From: Bacilli bacterium
GTDB taxonomy: Bacteria > Bacillota_I > Bacilli_A > RFN20 > CAG-826
Length of the DNA stretch: 47,317 bases
Reading direction: 5' to 3'
NCBI GenBank assembly: GCA_024413875.1
Contig: JAKSVY010000001.1
Coordinates: 1 to 47,317 of the forward strand
Under the pieces are notes generated by a model. It was not told where the DNA came from and ran no database searches. It saw only the letters and a program-made list of their open reading frames with translations. Position 1 is the first letter of the stretch; each line of letters opens with the position of its first letter. The position numbers were made by a program, and so were the translations under genes. Shown here one piece after another: positions 1 to 7,160 of this stretch.

Positions 1-61
1 TAGAAATTCTTCTATACCAGTTTTATCTCCAGAAGAATATTTAAAATATAGAAAATCCTAG
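1..61 (+). CDS. 3' end of an unidentified gene (partial)
   Basis: Reading from base 2 gives RNSSIPVLSPEEYLKYRKS and then TAG at 59-61. The phrase PxLSPEEYLKYR looks like ordinary protein, and the stop falls inside the terminator hairpin that follows, as expected for a gene tail. Only 19 residues are visible, so no family can be named. Confidence 0.5.
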   Translation, partial: RNSSIPVLSPEEYLKYRKS

Positions 62-80
62 CCTTAGCGACTAGGATTTT
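52..80. terminator. Bidirectional terminator
   Basis: A 10-bp perfect stem, AAAATCCTAG (52-61) and CTAGGATTTT (71-80), with a 9-base loop. It lies between two convergent genes and has A/T flanks on both sides, so it can end transcription from either. Confidence 0.75.
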
Positions 81-83
81 AAA

Positions 84-1415
84 TTATTTTAATAAGCTAG
101 GTCCTTCAATATCTTCATACATATAATCAAACCATGGAAAGTTCTTCCAGGTATTAACATGTAATCTGTGCATTTCTTGAATAAGCATAATGATATAACC
201 ACCTTTTTTGTCATCAATAACAATATCAGTGGATTCTCCATCTGGATAGAAGGTTAATGTTTGTAAATCATCTTCCACACATGGAGTGTATACATCTTTA
301 TATGACATATGAATTTCACAAGGTTCATTATTTCTAGTTCCTATCATATGGATACCTTCATGATTAATAATGAAGTCAACTTCACCTTGAATCTCACATA
401 ACTTGTGATGCTTTAAATATTTATATTTAGGAAGACCACCAATTTTGTAATGAGCTTTAAATTCAAAGTTAGGATCTTTTCTAATTTCTTTAATGATGTT
501 TTGTCTTTCATAGTGGACCCATCTTGATGGAGTTGACGCTAAAACAGCGTCTTCGCATAAAGGAGTCATATTATAACGTTCATCTAACGCGAAACCATTT
601 CCACAGTTCGTGCATTTGATTTCATCCTTATTAGCGAGCATTGTAAATCTCTTTCCGCACTTAGGACATTCATAAATCATATCGTCAAGATGAGAACACA
701 TACTTCCTTTACCTTTGTATCGATATTGTTTTATCTTGTTCCATTCATAATCATCATGATGGAATGTTTCATTAATCTTTAAATCAATTTCTTCTGGAGA
801 CAACTTTTGAAGGTCTTCAGGAGTAAATAACTTATATAAAGTAATCTCACACTTTCCTGGTTTATCAGTAATATCTACTTTATTAGATTCAAGATATAAA
901 CCACGATAATCCGCGCAATAAACAGGGACATTCATCTTCTTTAAAAATCTTGCTGTGCCAGGGGTGGCAGGTTGGTTATCACCAAATATAGATGATGTAC
1001 CTTCTGGTGAAAAAGTAACAATCTCGCCTTGTTTAATAAGCTTCATCATCGCGCTTATTGACGCAATATCGTTGCTATACATTGGTTTTTTAGGAACGAT
1101 ATGGCAAAGCTTAAATAATAACGCTAAATGAGAGCGGAAGAATTCTGTGTATCCAGCAACCATTGAGAATTTTCTTGGAGCGAGCATTACTCTTAAAAAC
1201 AAATAGTCTCTTCTAGATAAATGATTCCAAATAACAAAACATCCAGTAGGGCAATCCTTAGGATGATCTTTAATAATATATGTTGGTTTATATTTTGGGG
1301 CGAAGAATGGCATATGCGCTAATACGCCATAAAGCCACCAAACAAAATTATTAGCAGGTTTAATTTTTCTTCTTGCGATTTTCTGAGCAAGAGTCAGTTT
1401 TTCTTTATTTTTCAT
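84..1415 (-). CDS. PlsC-like acyltransferase with zinc ribbon (copy 1)
   Basis: A lysophospholipid acyltransferase (LPLAT/PlsC) family protein of 443 residues. The family transfers acyl groups to glycerophosphate-type acceptors at the membrane. The catalytic HX4D motif is NHLSRRD (H65, D70), and the EGT acceptor motif is SPEGTSS (E138-T140). A four-cysteine zinc ribbon follows (C250, C253, C268, C271), then about 170 residues I cannot assign. Usual PlsC proteins are about 200-250 residues, so this is an extended form. The start at 1415 is preferred over an in-frame ATG at 1440-1442 because that ATG lies inside a TATAAT box and 1415 has a GAGG 8 bases upstream. A paralogue of identical length lies directly upstream. 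The acyl acceptor is unknown. Confidence 0.85.
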   Translation of the reverse strand: MKNKEKLTLAQKIARRKIKPANNFVWWLYGVLAHMPFFAPKYKPTYIIKDHPKDCPTGCFVIWNHLSRRDYLFLRVMLAPRKFSMVAGYTEFFRSHLALLFKLCHIVPKKPMYSNDIASISAMMKLIKQGEIVTFSPEGTSSIFGDNQPATPGTARFLKKMNVPVYCADYRGLYLESNKVDITDKPGKCEITLYKLFTPEDLQKLSPEEIDLKINETFHHDDYEWNKIKQYRYKGKGSMCSHLDDMIYECPKCGKRFTMLANKDEIKCTNCGNGFALDERYNMTPLCEDAVLASTPSRWVHYERQNIIKEIRKDPNFEFKAHYKIGGLPKYKYLKHHKLCEIQGEVDFIINHEGIHMIGTRNNEPCEIHMSYKDVYTPCVEDDLQTLTFYPDGESTDIVIDDKKGGYIIMLIQEMHRLHVNTWKNFPWFDYMYEDIEGPSLLK

Positions 1416-1440
1416 AGATGTAACCTCGAAGGGTGTATTC

Positions 1441-1446
1441 ATTATA
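1441..1446 (-). promoter_or_regulatory. -10 box for acyltransferase copy 1
   Basis: TATAAT on the minus strand, predicting a transcript start near 1434 and a leader of about 19 bases containing GAGG at 1427-1424. No good -35 is visible; that region overlaps the terminator of the upstream paralogue. Confidence 0.5.
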
Positions 1447-1450
1447 GCAC

Positions 1451-1478
1451 AAAAAAACTCTTAGGAATCCCTAAGAGT
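1451..1478 (-). terminator. Terminator of acyltransferase copy 2
   Basis: A 9-bp stem (ACTCTTAGG 1457-1465 with CCTAAGAGT 1470-1478) and a 4-base loop. On the minus strand it is followed by a run of seven T. It separates the two paralogues, so copy 1 is probably transcribed from its own promoter. Confidence 0.75.
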
Positions 1479-1485
1479 GTTTCTG

Positions 1486-2817
1486 TTACTTTAATAGGCT
1501 TGGTGCATCAATATCTTCATACATGTAATCAAACCATGAGAAGTTCTTCCAATAGTTTTCATGTAATCTATGCATTTCTTGAATAAGCATAATGATATAT
1601 GCACCTTTTTTATCGTCAACGACAATATCTGCTGATTCTCCCTTTGGATAGAAAGTGATATTTGTTAAGTCGTTTTCAACACAAGGAGAATATAACTCTT
1701 TATATGTCATATGGATTTCACAAGGTTCACCGAATCTTGTTCCAACGAAGTGAACACCTTCGTGGTTGATAGTGAAGTCAACTTCACCTTGGATTTCACA
1801 CATTGCTAAATGTCTTAAACGTTTATATTTAGGAAGGCCACCTAACTTATAGTGACCTTTAAATTCAAAGTTAGGATCTTTTCTAATTTCTTTAATGATA
1901 TTTTGTCTTTGCCATTGAGCCCATTTTGATGGTGAAGACGCAATAACACAACTATCATCTAATGGAGTCATATTGTACTTATTATCCATAGTGAATCCGT
2001 TACCGCAGCAAGTACACTTAAATGTATCTTTTTCACCTTTAGTGACAAATCTTTTACCGCACTTAGGACATTCGTATAACATTTCTTCAAGACGCTCGCA
2101 CATCTTGCCTTTACCTTTGTATGAATATTGTTTAACTTTATTCCATTCAAAGTCATCGTGTCTAAGTTTTTCATTAATCTTAACTTCAATTTCTTCAGCA
2201 GTTAATTCCTTAAGATCTTCAGGAGTAAATAACTTACTTAAGATAACTTCAGTAGATCCTGGTTTATCAGTAATATCTACTTTGTTAGAGCATAAGTAGT
2301 GGCCTCTAAATTCCGCAAAATATACAGGAACACCAACTTTCTTTAAGAATCTAGCTGTTCCAGGAGCGCTTGGTTGGTGATCACCAAAGATTGATGGAGT
2401 GCCTTCTGGAGAGAAGGTGACGCATCCACCTTGTCTAATGATTTTCATCATCGCACCAATCGCACCCATATCATTGTTATATAAAGGTTTCTTTGGAAGA
2501 ATACATGCAAGCTTAAACATCCATGCTAAGTGGGCACGGAAGAATTCTGTATATCCCGCAACCATTGAGAATTTTCTTTTACCTAATAAAACTCTTAATG
2601 GAAGATAATCTCTTCTAGATAAGTGGTTCCAAATAATAAAACATCCAGTTTCGCATTCTTTTGGATCATCAATAACTGTATATGTTGGTTTATACTTTGG
2701 AGCAAAGAAAGGCATGTTTGCTAAAACACCATAAAGCCACCAAATAAAATTATTTGCAGGCTTAATAGGACGTCTAGCGACTTCTTCAACCAATGTGAGC
2801 TTTTCTTTCTTTTTCAT
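1486..2817 (-). CDS. PlsC-like acyltransferase with zinc ribbon (copy 2)
   Basis: A 443-residue paralogue of the next gene downstream, collinear throughout with no apparent gaps. It has HX4D in NHLSRRD (H65, D70), SPEGT (E138-T140) and a four-cysteine zinc ribbon at about 250-271. The start at MKKKEKLTL matches the paralogue's start; a 30-residue upstream extension has no counterpart there. No Shine-Dalgarno sequence precedes the ATG. Instead a TATAAT box ends 10 bases upstream, so the transcript is probably almost leaderless. Tandem copies that both keep their catalytic motifs suggest different acyl or acceptor preferences, or dosage. That is inference. Confidence 0.85.
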   Translation of the reverse strand: MKKKEKLTLVEEVARRPIKPANNFIWWLYGVLANMPFFAPKYKPTYTVIDDPKECETGCFIIWNHLSRRDYLPLRVLLGKRKFSMVAGYTEFFRAHLAWMFKLACILPKKPLYNNDMGAIGAMMKIIRQGGCVTFSPEGTPSIFGDHQPSAPGTARFLKKVGVPVYFAEFRGHYLCSNKVDITDKPGSTEVILSKLFTPEDLKELTAEEIEVKINEKLRHDDFEWNKVKQYSYKGKGKMCERLEEMLYECPKCGKRFVTKGEKDTFKCTCCGNGFTMDNKYNMTPLDDSCVIASSPSKWAQWQRQNIIKEIRKDPNFEFKGHYKLGGLPKYKRLRHLAMCEIQGEVDFTINHEGVHFVGTRFGEPCEIHMTYKELYSPCVENDLTNITFYPKGESADIVVDDKKGAYIIMLIQEMHRLHENYWKNFSWFDYMYEDIDAPSLLK

Positions 2818-2826
2818 GATGTTTAA

Positions 2827-2854
2827 ATTATATAACTCATATTTTATATGTAAA
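2827..2854 (-). promoter_or_regulatory. Promoter of acyltransferase copy 2
   Basis: On the minus strand TTTACA (2854-2849), a 16-base spacer and TATAAT (2832-2827). The predicted start near 2820 leaves only about 3 bases before the ATG at 2817. Confidence 0.65.
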
Positions 2855-2957
2855 CCCTCTATATAATGATAAAATGTAGAAAAGTTACTAATGAAACGGA
2901 AAATCAATATTTGTTCGACGTTGACTATAAGAAGTGTCGAGAAAAGAGGATAAATCT

Positions 2958-3515
2958 ATGTCACATTCTAAAAACCTATCAGCTGATGAAGCATTAAGCA
3001 AATTACTCAAAGGCAATGAAGAATACTTAAATTCCAATAAATTTAGTGGTGATGTATCTAACTTAAAAAGAGAAGATACTTTTAAAAACGGACAACACCC
3101 ATTCGCATTAGTAATTACATGCTCTGATTCAAGAGTAATTCCAGAAGCAATCTTTAATCAAGGAATTGGGCAAATCTTTGTTATTAGAATTGCTGGTAAT
3201 ATCGTAGATGAATATGCTTTAGGAAGTATTGAATATGGAGTAGAGCATTTAGGTATTAATCTTGTTATGGTTTTAGGCCACACCAACTGTGGTGCAGTAG
3301 GAGCAGCGTTAGAAGAAGAAACACCAACTGGACCAATTGGAAGTTTGGTTAAAGAAATTAGATTTAACATCAAAGATGAAAAAGATCCTACAAAAGCAAG
3401 TATCGCTAATGTAAGAGGCTCAATTAATAAAATTATCGCTAGTAAAGTTGCTGGCAATGCAAAAGTCATTGGGGCAATTTACGACATTGACTGTGGAAAA
3501 GTGTTGACTTTGTAA
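2958..3515 (+). CDS. Beta-class carbonic anhydrase
   Basis: Interconverts CO2 and bicarbonate with a zinc ion in the cytoplasm. The 185-residue protein has the diagnostic CSDSR motif (C55, D57, R59) and HTNCG (H108, C111); C55, H108 and C111 bind zinc, and D57-R59 form the usual dyad. The length is normal for the family and the C-terminal phrase YDIDCGKV is typical. The start at 2958 is preferred over an in-frame GTG at 2934 because AGAGGA lies 7 bases before it. The gene is divergent from the acyltransferase pair. Bicarbonate supply for acetyl-CoA carboxylase would fit the lipid genes nearby, but that is inference. Confidence 0.93.
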   Translation: MSHSKNLSADEALSKLLKGNEEYLNSNKFSGDVSNLKREDTFKNGQHPFALVITCSDSRVIPEAIFNQGIGQIFVIRIAGNIVDEYALGSIEYGVEHLGINLVMVLGHTNCGAVGAALEEETPTGPIGSLVKEIRFNIKDEKDPTKASIANVRGSINKIIASKVAGNAKVIGAIYDIDCGKVLTL

Positions 3516-3534
3516 CAATTCTACCAGTAATACT

Positions 3535-3563
3535 TTAAAATATTTATATTTTGGATATATACT
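3535..3563 (+). promoter_or_regulatory. Promoter of the OB-fold lipoprotein
   Basis: TTAAAA (3535-3540), a 17-base spacer and TATACT (3558-3563), 25 bases before the ATG at 3588. The -35 is a weak match. Confidence 0.4.
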
Positions 3564-3587
3564 AATTCCATGCTTAGGAGAACAAAT

Positions 3588-5309
3588 ATGAAAAAGAATA
3601 GCTTACTCTCAGGGGCTAGTCTACTTTTCGCAATGTTTTTAGTTGCGTCTTGTGGTAGCAAAACTTCAGTCCCTGCCCCAACCACAAACAATCCAGAACT
3701 TATTGAGTCAGAATTCAGCTGCCGTAAAGCTCGCGAAGCGGAAGAAGGGGCAGAAGTCATTGTTGAAGGTATTGTTGCTCAAGTTACAAGAGATAACAGC
3801 AAAAAACCAGATGGTTTCTTCCTTGTTGATGAATTTGGATCTACTTATTGTTACAACAAAGAAATTGCAAACTACGTTATGATTGGTAACAAGGTTAGAA
3901 TCAAAGGAACAAAGACTTGGTATGTTCTTGAAGAAGAAAAAGATTTTGCAAATAAGTTTGGTTATAAAGGTAGTAATCAAATAAATGCTACCGAACTCCT
4001 TCGTGATGATGAAAAAATTCACGAAATTCCAACAAATGCTATTGAAAAAACAACAATTAAGGAAATTATGGATACACCAGTATCGGTTGATATTACGACA
4101 AAAGTATTCCGTGTTCCTGCTTATATTAAACGTGATCAACAACAAGGATACGTTAATTACCTCATTAATGATTTTGATGGAAAGACAGGTTCTTATGTTT
4201 ATACAAAAGCTAATGGAGCTGATTATGATACACCAGAAGAGCTTAAACAATATGATGGTCATAAAGTGTTAATGTACCTAACAGCAATCAACGCCAAATC
4301 GACTGCGACTGGATGCAACTGGAGATTTATACCAATTCAAATTATTGATTCTGAATATGATTTTCCAATGAGCAAAGTTGCGGATTTTGCCCTTGATTAT
4401 TATGTGACAAACCAATTTCTTCCAACTTATACTTCAAATCCAGATCTCGAAGTAACAACTTCGGTTTCAAATGATATTATCCCATTTGAAAATGTCGCTA
4501 TTACATATACATCTTCAAATACCAATGTTGCCCATTTTGAAACCAGTGGTGATGTTACAAAATTTGTAACTGGTGATCTTGGTAACACAACTATTACTGC
4601 ATATGCAAAATATATGCATAATGGTAAAAATATAGAAGCCTCTAGAACAATTGATATTTCAGTTGAAGAAGCACCAGAACTCGAAACGCTTACTGTTAAA
4701 CAAGCATTTGAAAGCGATATTAATACAGAAGTGGTTGTCAAAGGTATTGTTGCCGGTTCTGCTGTCAATCAAAACGGATATTATTTAGTTGATAGTACAG
4801 GTTCAATTGTTGTTAAGACGAGCGAAAATATTGGCTCATTATATTCAATTGGTGACGAAGTTATTGTTAAAGGAACACGTGCAAAACACTCAAAAGGTAA
4901 TCAATCATACCTTGCTGATTGTGAACTATTAGTTAATAATCGTGGTAATCACGATATTCCAACAGACAGCTTCATTACAGGCAAAACCGCCAACGATTTA
5001 TATAAAATAACAACAGAGGAAGACCACTCTGGTGAAATTTATGTAGTTGAATGTCATATCTTTAAAGAGGTAACACAATATTACACCAATTATTATGTAA
5101 ATGATGACCCAACAAACATTGAACAAAAAGGAATCCAACTTTACGCTAGTAAGAGTTCACAATATGCTTGGCTTGATGAATTTGTTGATAAAGGAACATT
5201 CAAGATGAACGTTGCCCTTTGTTCTTGGAGTGGTGGCACTAAAGGATGCTTAATCTCTATTGAAGACTCTGAAGGAACAGTTCACTATAACGAATTATAC
5301 TTTAAATAA
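3588..5309 (+). CDS. Lipoprotein with OB-fold-like repeats and an Ig-like domain
   Basis: A 573-residue exported lipoprotein with lipobox VASC (C22). About residues 45-115 and 370-450 share a pattern, 'V.V.GIV......GffLVD..GS......Y.IG..V.VKGT', that resembles OB-fold modules of secreted nucleases and surface proteins. Between them, near residues 280-360, is a bacterial Ig-like segment with 'TYTSSNTNVAHF'. A third beta-rich segment closes the protein. No catalytic motif is visible, so it is more likely a binding or scaffold protein than an enzyme. The start is set by AGGAG 7 bases before ATG 3588. Flanking genes do not indicate a partner. Confidence 0.75.
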   Translation: MKKNSLLSGASLLFAMFLVASCGSKTSVPAPTTNNPELIESEFSCRKAREAEEGAEVIVEGIVAQVTRDNSKKPDGFFLVDEFGSTYCYNKEIANYVMIGNKVRIKGTKTWYVLEEEKDFANKFGYKGSNQINATELLRDDEKIHEIPTNAIEKTTIKEIMDTPVSVDITTKVFRVPAYIKRDQQQGYVNYLINDFDGKTGSYVYTKANGADYDTPEELKQYDGHKVLMYLTAINAKSTATGCNWRFIPIQIIDSEYDFPMSKVADFALDYYVTNQFLPTYTSNPDLEVTTSVSNDIIPFENVAITYTSSNTNVAHFETSGDVTKFVTGDLGNTTITAYAKYMHNGKNIEASRTIDISVEEAPELETLTVKQAFESDINTEVVVKGIVAGSAVNQNGYYLVDSTGSIVVKTSENIGSLYSIGDEVIVKGTRAKHSKGNQSYLADCELLVNNRGNHDIPTDSFITGKTANDLYKITTEEDHSGEIYVVECHIFKEVTQYYTNYYVNDDPTNIEQKGIQLYASKSSQYAWLDEFVDKGTFKMNVALCSWSGGTKGCLISIEDSEGTVHYNELYFK

Positions 5310-5321
5310 TATAGGCAACTT

Positions 5322-5349
5322 AAAAAGTGTGTTTTACGGCACACTTTTT
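5322..5349 (+). terminator. Terminator after the OB-fold lipoprotein
   Basis: A 10-bp perfect stem, AAAAAGTGTG (5322-5331) and CACACTTTTT (5340-5349), with an 8-base loop. Confidence 0.8.
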
Positions 5350-5406
5350 AATTCGGTTAATAAATTTAAGAAAAGATATTAAAAACACATCTTAGAAAGG
5401 CTATTT

Positions 5407-5733
5407 ATGATTAAATTTGAAGAATTAGAAGAAATAAGACTTGAACATTTCAATAATGGTGAAGGTTTTGTCACCGCTAAGATGTTTAAAGATGACAAAG
5501 TCAAAATAATGAGAGGCACTATTAAGAAAGGCAATTCCATTGGAAAACACACTCACACTGATAGTTGTGAAATCATCTATGTTTTAAGTGGTGAAGCTCA
5601 TATCATTCTTGATGGTAAAGATGAATATGTTAAACCAGGGGAATGCCATTATTGTCCTAAGGGTTCCACTCACGAGATGAGAAACGAACATGATGAGGAT
5701 TTGATATCTATCAATATCGTTCCTGTTCAATAG
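5407..5733 (+). CDS. Small single-domain cupin
   Basis: A 108-residue cytoplasmic cupin barrel. It carries the conserved motifs GKHTHTDSCEIIYVLSGEA (His and Glu metal ligands) and the second motif 'KPGECHYCPKGSTHEMRN' with the last metal-binding His. Cupins of this size bind metal and small ligands as isomerases, dioxygenases or sensors; the substrate cannot be read from the sequence. AAAGG lies about 7 bases upstream of the ATG. It stands between terminators and promoters of unrelated genes, 85 bases before a PTS-like membrane protein that could be co-transcribed since no terminator intervenes. Confidence 0.85.
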   Translation: MIKFEELEEIRLEHFNNGEGFVTAKMFKDDKVKIMRGTIKKGNSIGKHTHTDSCEIIYVLSGEAHIILDGKDEYVKPGECHYCPKGSTHEMRNEHDEDLISINIVPVQ

Positions 5734-5737
5734 TGAC

Positions 5738-5754
5738 ATTTATAACTTATAAAT
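5738..5754. repeat. 17-bp palindrome upstream of the PTS-like gene
   Basis: ATTTATAA-C-TTATAAAT, a perfect inverted repeat between the cupin stop and the membrane protein start. It could be an operator; AT-richness makes chance occurrence possible. Confidence 0.35.
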
Positions 5755-5818
5755 AATATTTAGATGACAACAAAATTACTCAGCATTAAGATATACAAGA
5801 TTTTTAGGGGTAAAAATT

Positions 5819-6997
5819 ATGGAAGAAAATACAACTGAAGTAGTGAAAGAAAAAAAGCCTAACAAAGTCATGGACTATTTAATTAAAACATTAAATGGTA
5901 TGGCTCATGGATTGTTCGCTACATTAATCATTGGTACCATCTTTGGTACAATCGGCACATTATTCAATTATGGGGCTGGAAATGCATTCTGTGACTTTAT
6001 GTACAAAGTTATTGGAAATGGTACAGGTGCTGCTCCAGGAATTGCTTATGTTCTTGAAGTATTAACAGGTGCTGGTATCGGTGTTGGTATTGCCTTATCA
6101 CTTAAAATGAATCCACTTAAAACAGTCTGCTTAGCAGGTGTTGGTGAAATCGCTGCATTCTTATCTCTTACAACTAAGTTTGTTGGAACAGGTATTGAAG
6201 CCAATGCATTTAAGATTGGTGATCCATTAACAGTTTACTTAGTCTGTATCGGTACAGCTTTATTAATGGATTTAGTCTTAAGAAAGAAAACTCCAGTAGA
6301 TATTCTTATTATCCCATTATTCTCTATCTTTGTTGGAACAGTCGCATCTATGCTTATTAGATATCCAGCAATCTATGTTACTTATGGTATTCAATGGTTA
6401 GTTAATAGTGGTACTAACGCAGTTCCATTTGTTATGGGTATTGTTGTATCTGTCTTAATGGGTATGGCATTAACTGCTCCTATTTCAAGTGCTGCTATCG
6501 GCGCAATGATCTTCGTATTACCAGCCGATATGACAATTGCACAAGCAATGGCATCAAATGACTATAGAGGCTTATGCATTGCTTCAGGTGCTGCTATTGT
6601 TGGATGCTGTTGTCAAATGATTGGCTTTGCTGTTCAATCAAGAAAAGATAATCCAGTTGGCATGGTTGTCTCAGTAGGTATTGGAACATCTATGCTTCAA
6701 TTCAAAAATATTCTCAAGAATCCACTTGTTTGGTTACCAACAATTATTGCATCTGCTATCTTAGGTCCAGTCTCAACTTGCTGGTTACACATCGTATGCA
6801 TGGGTTCAAGTGCAGGCATGGGTACAGCAGGTCTTGTTGGCCAGATTGGCACCATCTCTTCAATGGGTGTAAGTGCATGGCAAACATGGGTTGGTATCGG
6901 AGTATTAGAACTTGTCGCACCAGCATTAATTGTCTTCGGATTAGACTTATTGTTTAGAAAAATAGGTTGGATCAAAGAAGGCAACTTAAAAATCTAA
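5819..6997 (+). CDS. PTS_EIIC_2-type membrane protein (orphan IIC)
   Basis: A 392-residue polytopic membrane protein matching the PTS_EIIC_2 family in its glycine-rich helices. Typical phrases are HGLFATLIIGTIFGTIG, 'TAPISSAAIGAMIF' in the middle and GSSAGMGTAGLVGQIGT near the end. The family includes sugar-type IIC permeases and the PfoR group of putative regulators. No IIA or IIB domain is encoded within it or by a neighbour, so whether it takes part in phosphotransfer is unknown. AGGGG lies about 8 bases before the ATG. About nine helices are apparent by eye, with a charged cytoplasmic N-terminus of roughly 20 residues. Confidence 0.8.
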   Translation: MEENTTEVVKEKKPNKVMDYLIKTLNGMAHGLFATLIIGTIFGTIGTLFNYGAGNAFCDFMYKVIGNGTGAAPGIAYVLEVLTGAGIGVGIALSLKMNPLKTVCLAGVGEIAAFLSLTTKFVGTGIEANAFKIGDPLTVYLVCIGTALLMDLVLRKKTPVDILIIPLFSIFVGTVASMLIRYPAIYVTYGIQWLVNSGTNAVPFVMGIVVSVLMGMALTAPISSAAIGAMIFVLPADMTIAQAMASNDYRGLCIASGAAIVGCCCQMIGFAVQSRKDNPVGMVVSVGIGTSMLQFKNILKNPLVWLPTIIASAILGPVSTCWLHIVCMGSSAGMGTAGLVGQIGTISSMGVSAWQTWVGIGVLELVAPALIVFGLDLLFRKIGWIKEGNLKI

Positions 6998-7013
6998 ATC
7001 ACAAAAAACTATG

Positions 7014-7037
7014 AAGCATTCCTTGGCGGGGATGCTT
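7014..7037 (+). terminator. Terminator after the PTS-like gene
   Basis: Stem AAGCATTCC (7014-7022) with GGGATGCTT (7029-7037, one G-T pair) and a T run after it. Confidence 0.75.
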
Positions 7038-7063
7038 TTTTGTTGACCTTGTTAACTTAATTT

Positions 7064-7083
7064 ATTTAATTTATAAATTAAAT
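7064..7083. repeat. 20-bp perfect palindrome upstream of a lipoprotein promoter
   Basis: ATTTAATTTA followed by TAAATTAAAT. It sits 18 bases before the -35 of the next promoter, the usual place for an activator or repressor site. Confidence 0.4.
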
Positions 7084-7101
7084 GTTACATTATTTAAGTT
7101 T

Positions 7102-7131
7102 TTGTTGCACACTCGCGCACACTCGTATAAT
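7102..7131 (+). promoter_or_regulatory. Promoter of the lipoprotein pair, with repeated 9-mer in the spacer
   Basis: TTGTTG (7102-7107), an 18-base spacer and TATAAT (7126-7131). The spacer holds two direct copies of GCACACTCG (7107-7115, 7117-7125), unusually GC-rich for this region and a plausible protein-binding site. Confidence 0.6.
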
Positions 7132-7160
7132 ATATTTCCATTATTCAAGGGGGAAAATTT

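Noticed and set aside
1440..1442. Upstream ATG of acyltransferase copy 1 as the start
   Set aside because: It lies inside the TATAAT box, has no ribosome site and extends beyond the paralogue's start; the ATG at 1415 has GAGG 8 bases upstream.
2818..2907. 30-residue N-terminal extension of acyltransferase copy 2
   Set aside because: It crosses the predicted promoter and has no match in the paralogue.
3708..4262. Antisense open frame of 184 codons inside the OB-fold lipoprotein
   Set aside because: Low-complexity Phe/Asn/Ile-rich translation, no ribosome site, and entirely opposite a convincing gene.
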